A stretch of 64,000 bases of DNA from Microcoleus sp. bin38.metabat.b11b12b14.051. GTDB lineage: Bacteria > Cyanobacteriota > Cyanobacteriia > Cyanobacteriales > Microcoleaceae. Of this stretch, positions 38,573-47,854 are shown one piece after another (position 1 is the stretch's first letter; the number at the start of each line of letters is the position of its first letter). Where the stretch lies: positions 186,001 to 250,000 of the forward strand of contig NZ_JAAFKD010000006.1 of assembly GCF_013299165.1 (NCBI RefSeq). Direction: 5' to 3'. The notes beneath the pieces were generated by a model. It made no database searches. It was not told where the DNA came from and saw only the letters and a program-made list of their open reading frames with translations. Made by a program: the position numbers and the translations under genes.

Positions 38573-38854
38573 GTGTCTGTCGAAATTATTGAAAAGCGTT
38601 CCACAGTCCGCAAAGTGGCACCGCGCTACCGCGTTCTGCTGCACAACGATGATTTCAATCCGATGGAGTACGTGGTGCAGACTTTGATGGCGACGGTACC
38701 GAGTCTGACTCAGCCGCAGGCTGTGAATGTGATGATGGAAGCCCACACGAATGGGTTGGGACTGGTGATTGTTTGCGCTCTCGAACACGCTGAGTTTTAT
38801 GCTGAAACGCTGAACAATCACGGATTGAGCAGCACCATTGAACCTGACGATTAG
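38573..38854 (+). CDS. clpS: ATP-dependent Clp protease adaptor ClpS
   Basis: A 93-residue adaptor that binds N-degron substrates and hands them to ClpC/ClpP. The family core is clear: APRYRVLLHNDDFNPMEYVV at about residues 15-34, with the Asn-Asp-Asp substrate-pocket residues, and EAHTNGLGLV with the conserved turn. The start GTG at 38573 is chosen because AGGAGG (38558-38563) stands nine bases before it; the frame is open further back to 38489, but that stretch does not resemble ClpS. Cyanobacteria often carry two ClpS paralogues, and I cannot say which this is. A strong terminator follows at 38915. Confidence 0.92.
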   Translation: MSVEIIEKRSTVRKVAPRYRVLLHNDDFNPMEYVVQTLMATVPSLTQPQAVNVMMEAHTNGLGLVIVCALEHAEFYAETLNNHGLSSTIEPDD

Positions 38855-38914
38855 AACAGTAGATGCCGTCCCAGGAGTTCGCGCAGTTGATTTGTGACTC
38901 CTACCCAATACTCT

Positions 38915-38956
38915 CATATCAAAAAGCCAAGGGTCGAGCCCTTGGCTTTTTGATAT
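38915..38956. terminator. Strong bidirectional intrinsic terminator
   Basis: ATATCAAAAAGCCAAGGG and its exact complement form an 18-bp stem around TCGAG, with T and A runs in the stem legs. It follows clpS by 60 bp and faces the 3' end of the RNA-binding protein gene, so it can serve both. Confidence 0.9.
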
Positions 38957-39097
38957 ATTGAATGCGGTCGATCGGGAAACTTGAATAGCAGAGGTTTTTC
39001 GGAACTGACAGAAGTGCTTCGGAGCTAGGTCAATCAGCTACGCGAGCTCTCCTGGCCAATTCCCGCTCTCCCATCTCCCATCTTTAATCCTAGGAAA

Positions 39098-39439
39098 TTA
39101 ATAACGTCCGCCGCCGCCGCCGCCGCCACCGCCGCTGCGACCAAATTTGCCTGGGCCGCCGCCGCCCCGGTTGCCGCCACCCCGGCCGCCTTCATCTTCG
39201 CGGGGCTTGGCTTTGTTAACTTTGAGATCGCGACCCATCCACTCTGCTCCGTCGAGAGCAGCAATCGCTGCATCTTCTTCGGCATCTGTTGACATTTCTA
39301 CAAAACCAAAACCGCGGGGGCGACTGGTTTCTCTGTCGGTAGGTAGATGTACTCGCTTAACGGTTCCGTATTCGGCGAAGACGGTGGTGATGTCTTCTTG
39401 GGTAACTTGATAGGATAAGTTACCGACGTATATCGACAT
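39098..39439 (-). CDS. Glycine-rich RRM RNA-binding protein (cyanobacterial Rbp type)
   Basis: A 113-residue RNA-binding protein. One RRM covers residues 1-80 with RNP2 IYVGNL and RNP1 RGFGFVEM; a glycine/arginine-rich tail follows (about 85-113, ending GGGGGGGRY). Proteins of this shape bind U-rich RNA and are often cold-induced in cyanobacteria. The start at 39439 (MSIYVGN) is chosen over 39454 because GGAG stands nine bases before it and because homologues start this way. A long leader is likely, as there are over 280 bp before the next gene. The tail is encoded by a CCGCCG-type repetitive stretch. Confidence 0.9.
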   Translation of the reverse strand: MSIYVGNLSYQVTQEDITTVFAEYGTVKRVHLPTDRETSRPRGFGFVEMSTDAEEDAAIAALDGAEWMGRDLKVNKAKPREDEGGRGGGNRGGGGPGKFGRSGGGGGGGGGRY

Positions 39440-39724
39440 GAGGAATAACTCCAAAAATTAGACAGTGCAAAGATTTCAGTTTCGGAGAGTCCCCTGCCGA
39501 TACAGAAGGGCAAGTTTTTAAACAATTCTGTAGCAATGAACAAAGCCTGCAACCGAATCTGATACAATTGGGATTTTAACACAGAACAAGGTCTTTTGAG
39601 TAGCTTTCAGCAGTTAATTAGGTCGCCACAATTAAATGTGAAACTTTTAGGGTATTCTGACAGCCGATTTCTGGCTGTGATGTTTTGGTAAGCTGGAAGC
39701 CTAGAAAGTTGTCGCACCGACCCG

Positions 39725-41002
39725 CTACCGCAGGAAAGACACGTCTACTTTGCCAAAATTCGTACTCAAAGCTAGATTCAGGTTTTCTAGGGCTTTGACT
39801 AACCACACCACGCCTTCTCGGGTACAGAATTCGTAGTGACCGAACAAAATTGCCAGCCGTTTTTCTAGATAGGGCTTGACTTTGCTGCAAATTAGCACGA
39901 TTTTTAGCAGCAAACCTGTGGTTTGGGTCGGCCCAAGGTTTGAGATTAGGTCGATGAAGACAAAGTGGTTGGGCCGCGCCGGACTCTCTACTACTAAAAA
40001 GTTTAGTAACTGGCTACAAGTTCTCATCGTCAGAAATTCGTTTAATTTCTGAGACTCGCTATCTGGTAAAGTAGATTGTAGTTGCTTATACAATTTTTCG
40101 TTAAATTGACACTTGCCGTAGCGATCGTCCGTGACCGATGAAATCAGGTATTCGTACAAGTCGTCTTTAAAGGAGCCGTAAGATTGATTTGTGCTGGCGT
40201 TGGTGAAGCGCCCCGCTAGCTGTCTGTAGGTATCGGCTCCTTCTACTTTGCCCACAAATTGCTTGAGGGCAAAGAACAGTTCGGGATCGCTCAACAGCGT
40301 CGGGTTTTTTATAGGTTGTATATTTCTGCCGAAGGAAATTGAGGTTTCCCGGCGGGCGACTTGGGCTTTTCTCACTTGGTGAGCGACGTATTGCGAGAGG
40401 TCGATTTCAAATTGCTGCTGCTTTTGAGCTTGGATTTTTTGAATGATTTTTTGCTGTTCGTAGTTGCTGTCGTCGCTCAAGAGGCAGTGTTTGTACAGGT
40501 AAGGGTAACGGGGAATTAAGGTTCCCAGGGCTAGGGTGGCTGGAATTTTGCTGTTGCTGCTCTCTTCGTTGCTGTGGGTGATGACTTGGGCTAAGCGTTT
40601 GAGGGTGAGATACTGTTCGCTTTGGGTAAATTGATTTACTAATTGCACGATCGAGCGAGCAGGTCGCGATCGACTGTATCCTAATGCTATTTTGGGGGCT
40701 TCTTCAAACAGAGAGATTAATTCTGGAATGGCGGCTTGCTTGCTGGGGTAGGTTTGCCAGCGGTTGATCAGGATGTGGCAGCAGCGGTTGAGGATGTATT
40801 TGAATTCTTGTTCGGCGTAGGGTGAAGCTGCTATTTTTTCGAGGGCGCCAGCGACTGCCCGATCGGGATATTCGGTGCTGTGGATAAACAAACTGCGAAA
40901 TCTACCGATCAATTCGATCGGCTGCTCTACTTGTACCAACTCTAGCCAGTGGTTGTAAAGTAGCTGTTCTTCTTCGTGGCTCTGTCTGTTGTAGTCGTTC
41001 AC
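39725..41002 (-). CDS. Conserved cyanobacterial protein of unknown function
   Basis: A 425-residue, mostly helical soluble protein with no signal peptide or membrane segment. I do not recognise the family. It is rich in Leu, Gln and Ser. Stretches that look conserved are CCHILINRWQ (about 73-82), FFALKQFVGKVEG in the middle, and FIDLISNLGPTQTTGLLLK and YLEKRLAILFGHYE near the C-terminus. Regular amphipathic helices suggest an alpha-solenoid or scaffold. It stands alone, divergent from murF and convergent with nothing close. Codon use looks like that of its neighbours. Confidence 0.7.
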   Translation of the reverse strand: MNDYNRQSHEEEQLLYNHWLELVQVEQPIELIGRFRSLFIHSTEYPDRAVAGALEKIAASPYAEQEFKYILNRCCHILINRWQTYPSKQAAIPELISLFEEAPKIALGYSRSRPARSIVQLVNQFTQSEQYLTLKRLAQVITHSNEESSNSKIPATLALGTLIPRYPYLYKHCLLSDDSNYEQQKIIQKIQAQKQQQFEIDLSQYVAHQVRKAQVARRETSISFGRNIQPIKNPTLLSDPELFFALKQFVGKVEGADTYRQLAGRFTNASTNQSYGSFKDDLYEYLISSVTDDRYGKCQFNEKLYKQLQSTLPDSESQKLNEFLTMRTCSQLLNFLVVESPARPNHFVFIDLISNLGPTQTTGLLLKIVLICSKVKPYLEKRLAILFGHYEFCTREGVVWLVKALENLNLALSTNFGKVDVSFLR

Positions 41003-41399
41003 TGTGGATTAACCCTCCGAGGGATTGAACAGGAGCTTTAAGCGCCATTGGTTTGATGAATTGGCAGATGAAGCACCACAATTGAGTCAACCGAGCTTCT
41101 CGCCGGACGAGGCTTAGGGGTGGAAGCGGTCAGCACACACAGTCGATCGATATTTTTGGGTTAATTACACTAATTACCAACACTAGCATTACATAAATTG
41201 TTACTAATTCGCAACTGCTAAAATGACGATACTTTTTGTAAAGTATTGGTAAAGATTGTGGGTAAGTTCGATCGGATTTGTGGCTGGGCGGACGATCGAG
41301 TATTCGGATTTTTAATGTCCATCCTAGCCGGCAGCCCGCGAACGGTTAAATGTGAGGTCGGGCGCGGTAGGATTAGCTGTGAAAATAATTATTTGAAAT
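41003..41399. other. Divergent intergenic region before murF
   Basis: No gene seen. TTGTTA and TAAAAT at about 41199-41225 could form a weak promoter toward murF, with a short 15-bp spacer. Confidence 0.3.
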
Positions 41400-41414
41400 G
41401 TGAGTGCCGGTCAT

Positions 41415-42797
41415 ATGGTGTGTCGCGTCAGTATCGCCCAACTTGTGGAAATTTTAACTCTACCTTTGCCTGCCGTCTCTGAGGGCATTTTGACAGCTTT
41501 GGGGACAGGTATTGCCACTGACACGCGCACTCTTGAGGGCGGGGAAGTATTTCTGGCGCTGCGGGGAGACAATTTTGACGGACATCAATTTGTGGCAAAA
41601 GCCCGGGATTTGGGGGCGATGGTGGCGATTGTCGATCGCGATTGGCAAGTAGAAGTTCCCAATTTTCCGCTGTTGCGCGTTGACGATACTTTAAAAGCTT
41701 ACCAGGCGATCGCCCGTTGGTGGCGCGATCAATTCAGTATACCGATCATTGCTGTTACTGGTTCTGTCGGTAAAACTACTGCTAAAGAATTAATTGCGGC
41801 GGTTTTGTCAACCAGCGGAAATGTTCTGAAAACTCAATTCAACTACAACAATGAAATTGGGGTGCCAAAAACTCTGTTAGAACTTTCGCCAACCCACAAT
41901 TATGCTGTGATTGAAATGGGAATGCGCGGACTCGGTGAAATTGCCCTGTTGTCACAAATTGCGCGTCCTACTGTGGCGGTAATTACTAACGTAGGAACGG
42001 CACATATCGGGCGATTGGGATCAGAAGATGCGATCGCTCAAGCTAAGTGCGAGCTATTAGCCGAAATGCCTGCTGATAGCATTGCTATTCTCAATCACGA
42101 TTCTGACAGATTAATCGCAACTGCGCCGCAAGTTTGGCACGGAAAAACTTTGAGTTACGGTTTAGAAGGCGGGGATTTGTGCGGGGAATTACTTAATAAT
42201 GATACAATGTTGGTAGAAGGTGTGGAATTGCCATTGCCGCTGGCTGGACGGCACAATGCTGTAAATTATTTAGCAGCTTTGGCGGTAGCAAAAGTTTTAG
42301 ATATTGATTGGGCTGTTTTACGACAAGGTGTGTCCGTGCAGTTACCGGATGGACGGGCGCGCCGCTACGATTTACCGCAAGATGTTGTGATTCTAGATGA
42401 GACTTACAATGCGGGTTTAGAGTCGATGTTGGCGGCCCTGAGACTGTTAGCCGATACTCCGGGAAAACGCCGGATTGCAGTGTTGGGGACGATGAAGGAA
42501 TTGGGCGAAAGGGCGATCGAATTTCACCGACAAGTAGGAAAGGCGGCGCGGGATTTAAACCTCGATGCTTTGTTTGTGTTTGCTGATTTTGAGGAAGCGG
42601 CGGCGATGGCTGCGGGTGCGGCGGGCGTACCTTTTGTGCAGGTGGAAGATATTGCGGGTGAGGATTCTCACGCAGATTTAACTAGCCATTTGATGGATTT
42701 TGTCACGGCGGGCGATCGTATTTTATTTAAAGCATCTCATTCCGTCGAGTTAAATCGAGTTGTCCAGAAGTTTCGCGCTGATTTTCCAAGCAAATAA
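41415..42797 (+). CDS. murF: UDP-N-acetylmuramoyl-tripeptide--D-alanyl-D-alanine ligase
   Basis: Adds D-Ala-D-Ala to UDP-MurNAc-tripeptide using ATP, the last cytoplasmic step in building the peptidoglycan precursor. About 460 residues, the family length. The N-terminal domain shows DTRTLEGGEVFLALRG (uridine-binding side). The central ATPase has the P-loop VTGSVGKTTAKELI, the FNYNNEIGVPKTLL motif and VIEMGMRGLGEI. The C-terminal domain has DETYNAGLESM. The frame is open to a GTG at 41400; ATG 41415 or GTG 41418 are equally plausible, and no clear ribosome site decides. It is monocistronic, with palindromic repeats 13 bp past the stop. Confidence 0.93.
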   Translation: MVCRVSIAQLVEILTLPLPAVSEGILTALGTGIATDTRTLEGGEVFLALRGDNFDGHQFVAKARDLGAMVAIVDRDWQVEVPNFPLLRVDDTLKAYQAIARWWRDQFSIPIIAVTGSVGKTTAKELIAAVLSTSGNVLKTQFNYNNEIGVPKTLLELSPTHNYAVIEMGMRGLGEIALLSQIARPTVAVITNVGTAHIGRLGSEDAIAQAKCELLAEMPADSIAILNHDSDRLIATAPQVWHGKTLSYGLEGGDLCGELLNNDTMLVEGVELPLPLAGRHNAVNYLAALAVAKVLDIDWAVLRQGVSVQLPDGRARRYDLPQDVVILDETYNAGLESMLAALRLLADTPGKRRIAVLGTMKELGERAIEFHRQVGKAARDLNLDALFVFADFEEAAAMAAGAAGVPFVQVEDIAGEDSHADLTSHLMDFVTAGDRILFKASHSVELNRVVQKFRADFPSK

Positions 42798-42809
42798 ATT
42801 GTAATCAGC

Positions 42810-42963
42810 TTCGTAGTGAGGACTTCAGTCCGCATCCAACTAGAGAGGACTAAAGTCCTGACTACAAACCTATGTTTTCGATGAGGTTCGTAGTGAGGAC
42901 TTCAGTCCGCATCCAACTAGAGAGGACTAAAGTCCTGACTACAAACCTATGTTTTCGATGATA
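42810..42963. repeat. Two tandem copies of the dispersed palindrome behind murF
   Basis: A 77-bp unit occurs twice (42810-42886 and 42887-42963), each with TTCGTAGTGAGGACTTCAG and CTAAAGTCCTGACTACAAAC. The copies are nearly identical. Confidence 0.85.
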
Positions 42964-43032
42964 TGATTTAGTTAAAAAGTGCGATCGCTACGCCCCGGCT
43001 CGCGCCTACGAACTCTTCACCCAAGTAGTACC

Positions 43033-43662
43033 ATGACTTCTAAAACTCTCAGTCCCCCCGAACAAATAGTCGAACTATCGAATATCAGTTGGCAAACCTA
43101 CGAAACTTTGCTTGCCGAACTCAGTCATAGGCGACTCCGGCTAATATATAATCGTGGAAATTTGGAAATTATGACACCTTCTCCTGAACATGAACATTTC
43201 AAAGAAGTATTGGGTCGATTTGTTGAAACCTTAGCCGAAGAATTAGATGTGAGAATTGAGCCTCTTGGTTCTACTACATTCAAACGTCCTGAACTTCTTG
43301 GTGTAGAACCAGACAAATGTTTTTACATCCAGAATGTTAGTGCAATTAAAGGCAAAAAAAGACTTGATATGAGTCAAGATCCGCCGCCGGATTTAGTGGT
43401 GGAAATTGATATTACCAGCAGATCCGACAGTACGTTGCAAATTTATGCCCATCTGGGAGTGCCGGAAGTTTGGATTTATAATGGTTCGCGGCTCAGAATT
43501 AACAGATTGGAAGATCGAGGGTATGTAGAGTGCGATCGCAGTTTAGCATTTCCAACTGTGGCTATTTTAGAAATTGTCCATTTTCTGGAACAGGCGGAAA
43601 CAATGGATTATTTGGAATTAATTAAAGCATTTCGGAATTGGGTAAAGGGGCAAATTAGTTAA
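43033..43662 (+). CDS. Uma2 family (DUF820) putative restriction endonuclease
   Basis: A 209-residue protein of the Uma2/DUF820 family, which is heavily expanded in cyanobacteria and has a PD-(D/E)xK-like nuclease fold; biological targets are not known. Visible are ISWQTYETLL (start of the fold), RLIYNRGNLEIMTPSPEHE, LGVEPDKCFYI, the catalytic-like DPPPDLVVEIDIT with the E-x-D pattern, and YAHLGVPEVWIYNG. The frame extends back to 42979, but ATG 43033 (MTSKTLSPP) fits homologues. It is not next to a methylase or toxin partner. Confidence 0.85.
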   Translation: MTSKTLSPPEQIVELSNISWQTYETLLAELSHRRLRLIYNRGNLEIMTPSPEHEHFKEVLGRFVETLAEELDVRIEPLGSTTFKRPELLGVEPDKCFYIQNVSAIKGKKRLDMSQDPPPDLVVEIDITSRSDSTLQIYAHLGVPEVWIYNGSRLRINRLEDRGYVECDRSLAFPTVAILEIVHFLEQAETMDYLELIKAFRNWVKGQIS

Positions 43663-43692
43663 AACCTCAAATAATCTTAACTTTAAATCAAG

Positions 43693-44127
43693 TTATTCCC
43701 TCGATCGCTCTAACGGCTCGATTTCGATATCTGGAGCAATCTCAATGGCTGCAATTCTGGCATTCTCAACTATCGTATTTCCCATCATTGTATTGTGTAC
43801 TGCCTCAAACTTAGATTCGGCTTCCGAAATTTCTTCGTAGTGTACAATCACATGATAATATTTATTAATTGGTTCTCCAGAATCTGAAATTTCCACGGCA
43901 AGCGAATCTATATTCTGAGATTCTTCGGCTTTCTCGCGATACTCGTCGGCTAAATGTTCTAGGGCGATCGCGATTGCGTGTTCTTTTGTTTGTCCGTAAA
44001 AATTCATGGTATCATCAGGGCGATCGCTCAGAGATGACGAAATCTGACAAAGATACTGCCCGTTTGATTGAGCGCAAACGTCGATCGCAATTGTACCAGC
44101 AGTGCGATCGGAATTTATTTGAGTCAT
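43693..44127 (-). CDS. Hypothetical soluble acidic protein
   Basis: A 144-residue acidic protein with no signal or membrane segment. I do not recognise it. It holds IDVCAQSNGQYLCQIS, HAIAIALEHLADEYREKAEE (a helix) and YYHVIVHYEEISEAESKFEAVH, ending in a run of Glu and Ile. The mixed strand-helix pattern suggests a small alpha/beta fold. It is on the same strand as, and 104 bp downstream of, the second Uma2 gene, with a hairpin between them. Confidence 0.6.
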   Translation of the reverse strand: MTQINSDRTAGTIAIDVCAQSNGQYLCQISSSLSDRPDDTMNFYGQTKEHAIAIALEHLADEYREKAEESQNIDSLAVEISDSGEPINKYYHVIVHYEEISEAESKFEAVHNTMMGNTIVENARIAAIEIAPDIEIEPLERSRE

Positions 44128-44154
44128 AAGCTGTTCGGCATTTAAAAGACGATA

Positions 44155-44218
44155 GTAGGGTGCGTCAGTCCATAAGCGTTTCCCTTGTCCAGTAAGTATT
44201 ATAACTGACGCACCCTAC
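44155..44218. repeat. Inverted repeat GTAGGGTGCGTCAGT
   Basis: Perfect 15-bp arms GTAGGGTGCGTCAGT and ACTGACGCACCCTAC enclose 34 bp. This motif is a common repeat end in cyanobacteria. Directly beside it (44127 on) lies a half copy of the AAGCTGTTCGGCATTTAAA arm seen at 32695. Confidence 0.7.
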
Positions 44219-44231
44219 AAGGCTGAAACTG

Positions 44232-45014
44232 TCATGGCTGAAACTGAATTTGACTCCTCACCCACTCCCGAAACAACCGCAGCAAAGCCTTTTCCTTGGT
44301 AGTCCTTCTCAATTCCAAAAACCGCAGCATTTCAGACTTCAGCAGAAAAGGAAAGGTTGGAGAAACCTCGCACTCTGCGTATTCATTGCCTTCTAAATGA
44401 TAGATGATTAAACGATTGCCATCGTAGCGCCAAACTTCTGGTACGCCCAAACTTGCGTAAAGTTCGAGACGGTCGAGCGAACTGCTGGTAATGTCAATTT
44501 CAATAGCTAAATCTGGCGGTGGATCTTCATTGAGATCGATTTGTTCTTTATTCCAGACAGCATCTTCATTCTGAATATAGTAACATTTATCAGGTTCTAA
44601 CCCGCGTGCCAAATCTTGGCGCTTGCAGGTTAGTGAACCCAGGCTGCAAATGTCAACATTTAATTCATCAGTTAGAACTTCCACAAAATTCCCTAATAGT
44701 TCTCCAGACTTTTCGTGGGGTGCTGATGGAGTCATAATTTCTAAGTTTCCGCGATCGTAAGTCAGGCGAATTCCCGGCTGTTGGGCTAACTCATTCAGCA
44801 AGGATTCGTAGGTTTTCCAGCTAATGTTATTGAGCAGAATTTTGTACTTTTCGTGGGGTGCTGATCGAGTCATTATTTCTAATTTACCTCGATCGTAAGT
44901 CAGGCGAATTCCTCTCTGTTGTGCTAACTCATTCAGCAGGAATTCGTAAGTTTTCCAGCTAATGTTATTGAGCAGAATTCCGCTACTTTGATTCTGGATT
45001 AGGGTGGCTGTCAT
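44232..45014 (-). CDS. Uma2 family protein with internal N-terminal duplication
   Basis: A 260-residue Uma2/DUF820 protein, about 46 residues longer than usual because its N-terminal segment is duplicated. The copies each run from ILLNNISWKTYE through LTYDRG to SAPHEK and differ at only a few residues (FLLNELAQQRG against SLLNELAQQPG). The remainder is standard: LEPDKCYYIQN, DPPPDLAIEIDIT, YASLGVPEVWRYDG. The DNA period is 138 bp. Whether the extra copy disturbs the nuclease fold is unknown; the catalytic region is untouched. It sits upstream of the unknown 144-residue gene on the same strand. Confidence 0.85.
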   Translation of the reverse strand: MTATLIQNQSSGILLNNISWKTYEFLLNELAQQRGIRLTYDRGKLEIMTRSAPHEKYKILLNNISWKTYESLLNELAQQPGIRLTYDRGNLEIMTPSAPHEKSGELLGNFVEVLTDELNVDICSLGSLTCKRQDLARGLEPDKCYYIQNEDAVWNKEQIDLNEDPPPDLAIEIDITSSSLDRLELYASLGVPEVWRYDGNRLIIYHLEGNEYAECEVSPTFPFLLKSEMLRFLELRRTTKEKALLRLFREWVRSQIQFQP

Positions 45015-45161
45015 GGCTACCTGCTTCGGTTTTAAATTATTGATTGTATCTTAGCAAACATGATATTTGACTTATTTTATAAATCTGCGATCGCCCGAAA
45101 CCGCAAATTAACGCAAATCAACGCAGATAAAATTAACAGTCGTGGACGCACCAAAGTCAAA

Positions 45162-45224
45162 GAAACCGGGTTTTTCACGAAATTCTTCGCCGCAGCGATT
45201 AGATCATGGAAAAAACCCGGTTTC
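45162..45224. repeat. Inverted repeat GAAACCGGGTTTTT
   Basis: GAAACCGGGTTTTTC and GAAAAAACCCGGTTTC flank about 32 bp. It is related to the outer arms behind ppsA (23410) and lies 80 bp past the EF-G stop, so it may end that transcript. Confidence 0.7.
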
Positions 45225-45304
45225 TGGCTACCTTTTCAGGCAGTGCGTAGGCGCAAGCCGGGGCGAAGCCATCGCACTATTCGATCGCACTTACAGTCAA
45301 CACA

Positions 45305-47389
45305 CTACTTAGCAGCTTGACGCTCTTTCGCGTCCTTGATTACTTCCTCAGCAATGTTGCTCGGACAAGGAGAATAGTGCGAGAAAGACATGGAAAACTG
45401 GCCACGCCCAGAAGTCATGGTACGCAAATCGCCAATGTAGCCAAACATTTCGCTCAAAGGCACATCTGCCTTAATCCGCGCGCCTGTTTGTCCGGTTTCC
45501 TGAGCTTTCATCATGCCCCGGCGACGGTTGAGGTCGCCGATGACATCGCCCATGTGATCGTCTGGGGTGAAGACATCGACATTCATGATCGGTTCCAGCA
45601 ACTGAGGCCCAGCTTTGGGAACCGATTGGCGGTAGGCGGCTTTTGCAGCAATTTCAAAGGCCATTGCTGAAGAGTCAACGGGGTGGAAACCTCCATCAAC
45701 TAGGGTGAATTTCAAGTCTAAGCAGGGGAATCCAGCCAAGACGCCCACATCGATGCAGCTTTGGAAGCCTTTTTGCACGGCTGGCCAATACTCTCTCGGT
45801 ACGCTACCGCCAGTTACTTTGGACTCGAACACGAAGCCGCTTCCGACTTCACCAGGCTCGACGATATAGCCGATTTTAGCAAATTGACCTGAACCACCAG
45901 ATTGCTTCTTGTGGACGTAGTTGTCTTCGAGGCGCTTGGTGATTGACTCGCGGTAGGCTACCTGCGGTTCGCCAACTTCTACTTCCACGCCGTGGGTGCG
46001 TCGCAGAATGTCCACTTTGATGTCGAGGTGCAGTTCGCCCATGCCCTTGAGGATGGTTTCGCCGCTTTCTTCGTCTGTCACCATGTGGAAAGATGGGTCT
46101 TCTTGTACCATCTTTGTCAGGGCTGCTCCCATCTTTTCTTCGCCTCCTTTGATTTTCGGTCTCACCGAAATGGAGATGACTGGCTCTGGGAACACCATTG
46201 GCTCTAGGGTTGCCGGATTTTTGGGGTCGCAGATGGTGTGTCCGGTGCGGACGTTCTTCATCCCGACGATCGCAATAATATCGCCTGCTTGAGCTGAGTC
46301 AATTTCTTCGCGAGAGTTGGCGTGCATTTCTACCAAGCGGCTGATGCGCTCGGTTTTGCCTGTGGCGGTGTTGAGTACGGTGTCGCCTTTAGATATTTTA
46401 CCGGAGTACAAGCGGGTAAAGGTTAATGCGCCGAAGCGATCGTCCATAATCTTAAACGCTAGAGCGCGCAGAGGTTTTTCTGGATCGACGATCGCAAAAT
46501 TGCCTGTTTCTTCACCGTCGAGATCCACCTCGGGCTGTGGGATAACTTCCATCGGATTCGGGAGGTAGTCAACGACTGCATTGAGTACCAACTGCACGCA
46601 CTTATTCTTAAACGACGAACCGCAGTAAGTCGGGAAAAATGCCAAGTCGCGAGTACCTTTGCGGATGCACCGTTTGAGGTCTTCAATACTCGGCTCGTTG
46701 CCTTCGAGGTACTGTTCCATCAGGTTATCGTCCTGCTCGACGGCCAGTTCGATCAACTGTTCGCGGTATTTCTCGACATCATCCACCATATCGGCAGGAA
46801 CATCGGTAATTTCGTAGTTCATCGGATCGCCCGATTCATCCCAGATCCAGGCTTTGCGGGTCAGCAAATCGACTGCGCCGCAAAACTTTTCTTCAATGCC
46901 GATCGGCAAAACCATTACCATTGGTTTAGCTGCAAGGATTTTATCGACTTGGCCAACAACTCGGTAAAAATCTGCTCCCGTGCGATCGAGCTTATTGATG
47001 TAGACAATACGAGCAACTTTAGAATCGTTAGCGTAGCGCCAGTTAGTTTCCGATTGCGGTTCAACTCCACCGGAACCGCAGAACACACCGATGCCGCCGT
47101 CGAGCACCTTCAGAGAACGGTAAACCTCGATCGTAAAATCGACGTGTCCGGGAGTATCAATGATGTTGAGCTGATGCTCGTTCCAGAAACAGGTAGTAGC
47201 AGCGGATTGAATCGTAATACCGCGCTCTTGCTCTTGTTCCATGAAGTCAGTCGTCGCGGCCCCTTCGTGAACTTCACCGATTTTGTGGATTTTGCCTGTC
47301 AGTTTCAGGATTCTTTCAGTTGTAGTGGTCTTGCCAGCATCTACGTGGGCGAAGATGCCAATATTTCGATAACGAGTGAGATCTTTCAT
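45305..47389 (-). CDS. Elongation factor G paralogue
   Basis: A 694-residue translational GTPase of the EF-G family, which drives ribosomal translocation or, in some paralogues, ribosome recycling. GTP motifs are complete: G1 AHVDAGKT, G2 region [11 protein letters not shown]3 DTPGH, G4 NKLD. Domains II to V are all present. The sequence around [19 protein letters not shown] and [17 protein letters not shown] looks closer to EF-G2-type paralogues than to the str-operon EF-G, and no rpsL, rpsG or tuf gene is adjacent. The start at 47389 ([13 protein letters not shown]) is chosen because EF-G proteins begin there; the frame is open to 47446. Confidence is high for the family and moderate for paralogue status. 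Confidence 0.9.
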   Translation of the reverse strand: MKDLTRYRNIGIFAHVDAGKTTTTERILKLTGKIHKIGEVHEGAATTDFMEQEQERGITIQSAATTCFWNEHQLNIIDTPGHVDFTIEVYRSLKVLDGGIGVFCGSGGVEPQSETNWRYANDSKVARIVYINKLDRTGADFYRVVGQVDKILAAKPMVMVLPIGIEEKFCGAVDLLTRKAWIWDESGDPMNYEITDVPADMVDDVEKYREQLIELAVEQDDNLMEQYLEGNEPSIEDLKRCIRKGTRDLAFFPTYCGSSFKNKCVQLVLNAVVDYLPNPMEVIPQPEVDLDGEETGNFAIVDPEKPLRALAFKIMDDRFGALTFTRLYSGKISKGDTVLNTATGKTERISRLVEMHANSREEIDSAQAGDIIAIVGMKNVRTGHTICDPKNPATLEPMVFPEPVISISVRPKIKGGEEKMGAALTKMVQEDPSFHMVTDEESGETILKGMGELHLDIKVDILRRTHGVEVEVGEPQVAYRESITKRLEDNYVHKKQSGGSGQFAKIGYIVEPGEVGSGFVFESKVTGGSVPREYWPAVQKGFQSCIDVGVLAGFPCLDLKFTLVDGGFHPVDSSAMAFEIAAKAAYRQSVPKAGPQLLEPIMNVDVFTPDDHMGDVIGDLNRRRGMMKAQETGQTGARIKADVPLSEMFGYIGDLRTMTSGRGQFSMSFSHYSPCPSNIAEEVIKDAKERQAAK

Positions 47390-47854
47390 AATTACTGTTG
47401 AGATTAAATGCGACGAACCGTCGGCGACCACCTGCAAGCGTGACAAGCGAGGAATTAATTCTGCCTTACCAGCCTGTACGGGCTGGATTTCATTTTCCCT
47501 GTTTTTCGCAGGACTATCTTAATTTTGACACTTCTGGGTCATTCCTGGGAAGGATTCTTGGGTCAATAAGTGGCCCAAGCCTGACAACTCATAAAAATAC
47601 CCTATAACTAGGGCAAAATTCTCTCAGAAAGTAGGTTGGGCTGAGGCACTCACATCCAACAAATTAGTCTGCGCAACCCTTTGCTCAACCTGATATTTCG
47701 CACCATTCTCAGCAAAAGCTTATACGGCGGGTTTCTTGACTAAAAATAGAGGATTTTAGTTGAGTCTGTCACAAGAAACCTGATTTCTGACACTCATGTC
47801 TAATGTTAGTCAATTTAACATAACATAAAATAGCGGAATTTGTGTCATCATAAA
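47390..47854. other. Intergenic region upstream of the EF-G paralogue
   Basis: No gene seen. It holds a short GTTTCTTGAC / GTCACAAGAAAC inverted pair near 47730-47782. Confidence 0.35.

Noticed and set aside
45060..45320. 86-codon frame behind the EF-G gene
   Set aside because: Runs through the CCGGGTTT inverted repeat and has no ribosome site.
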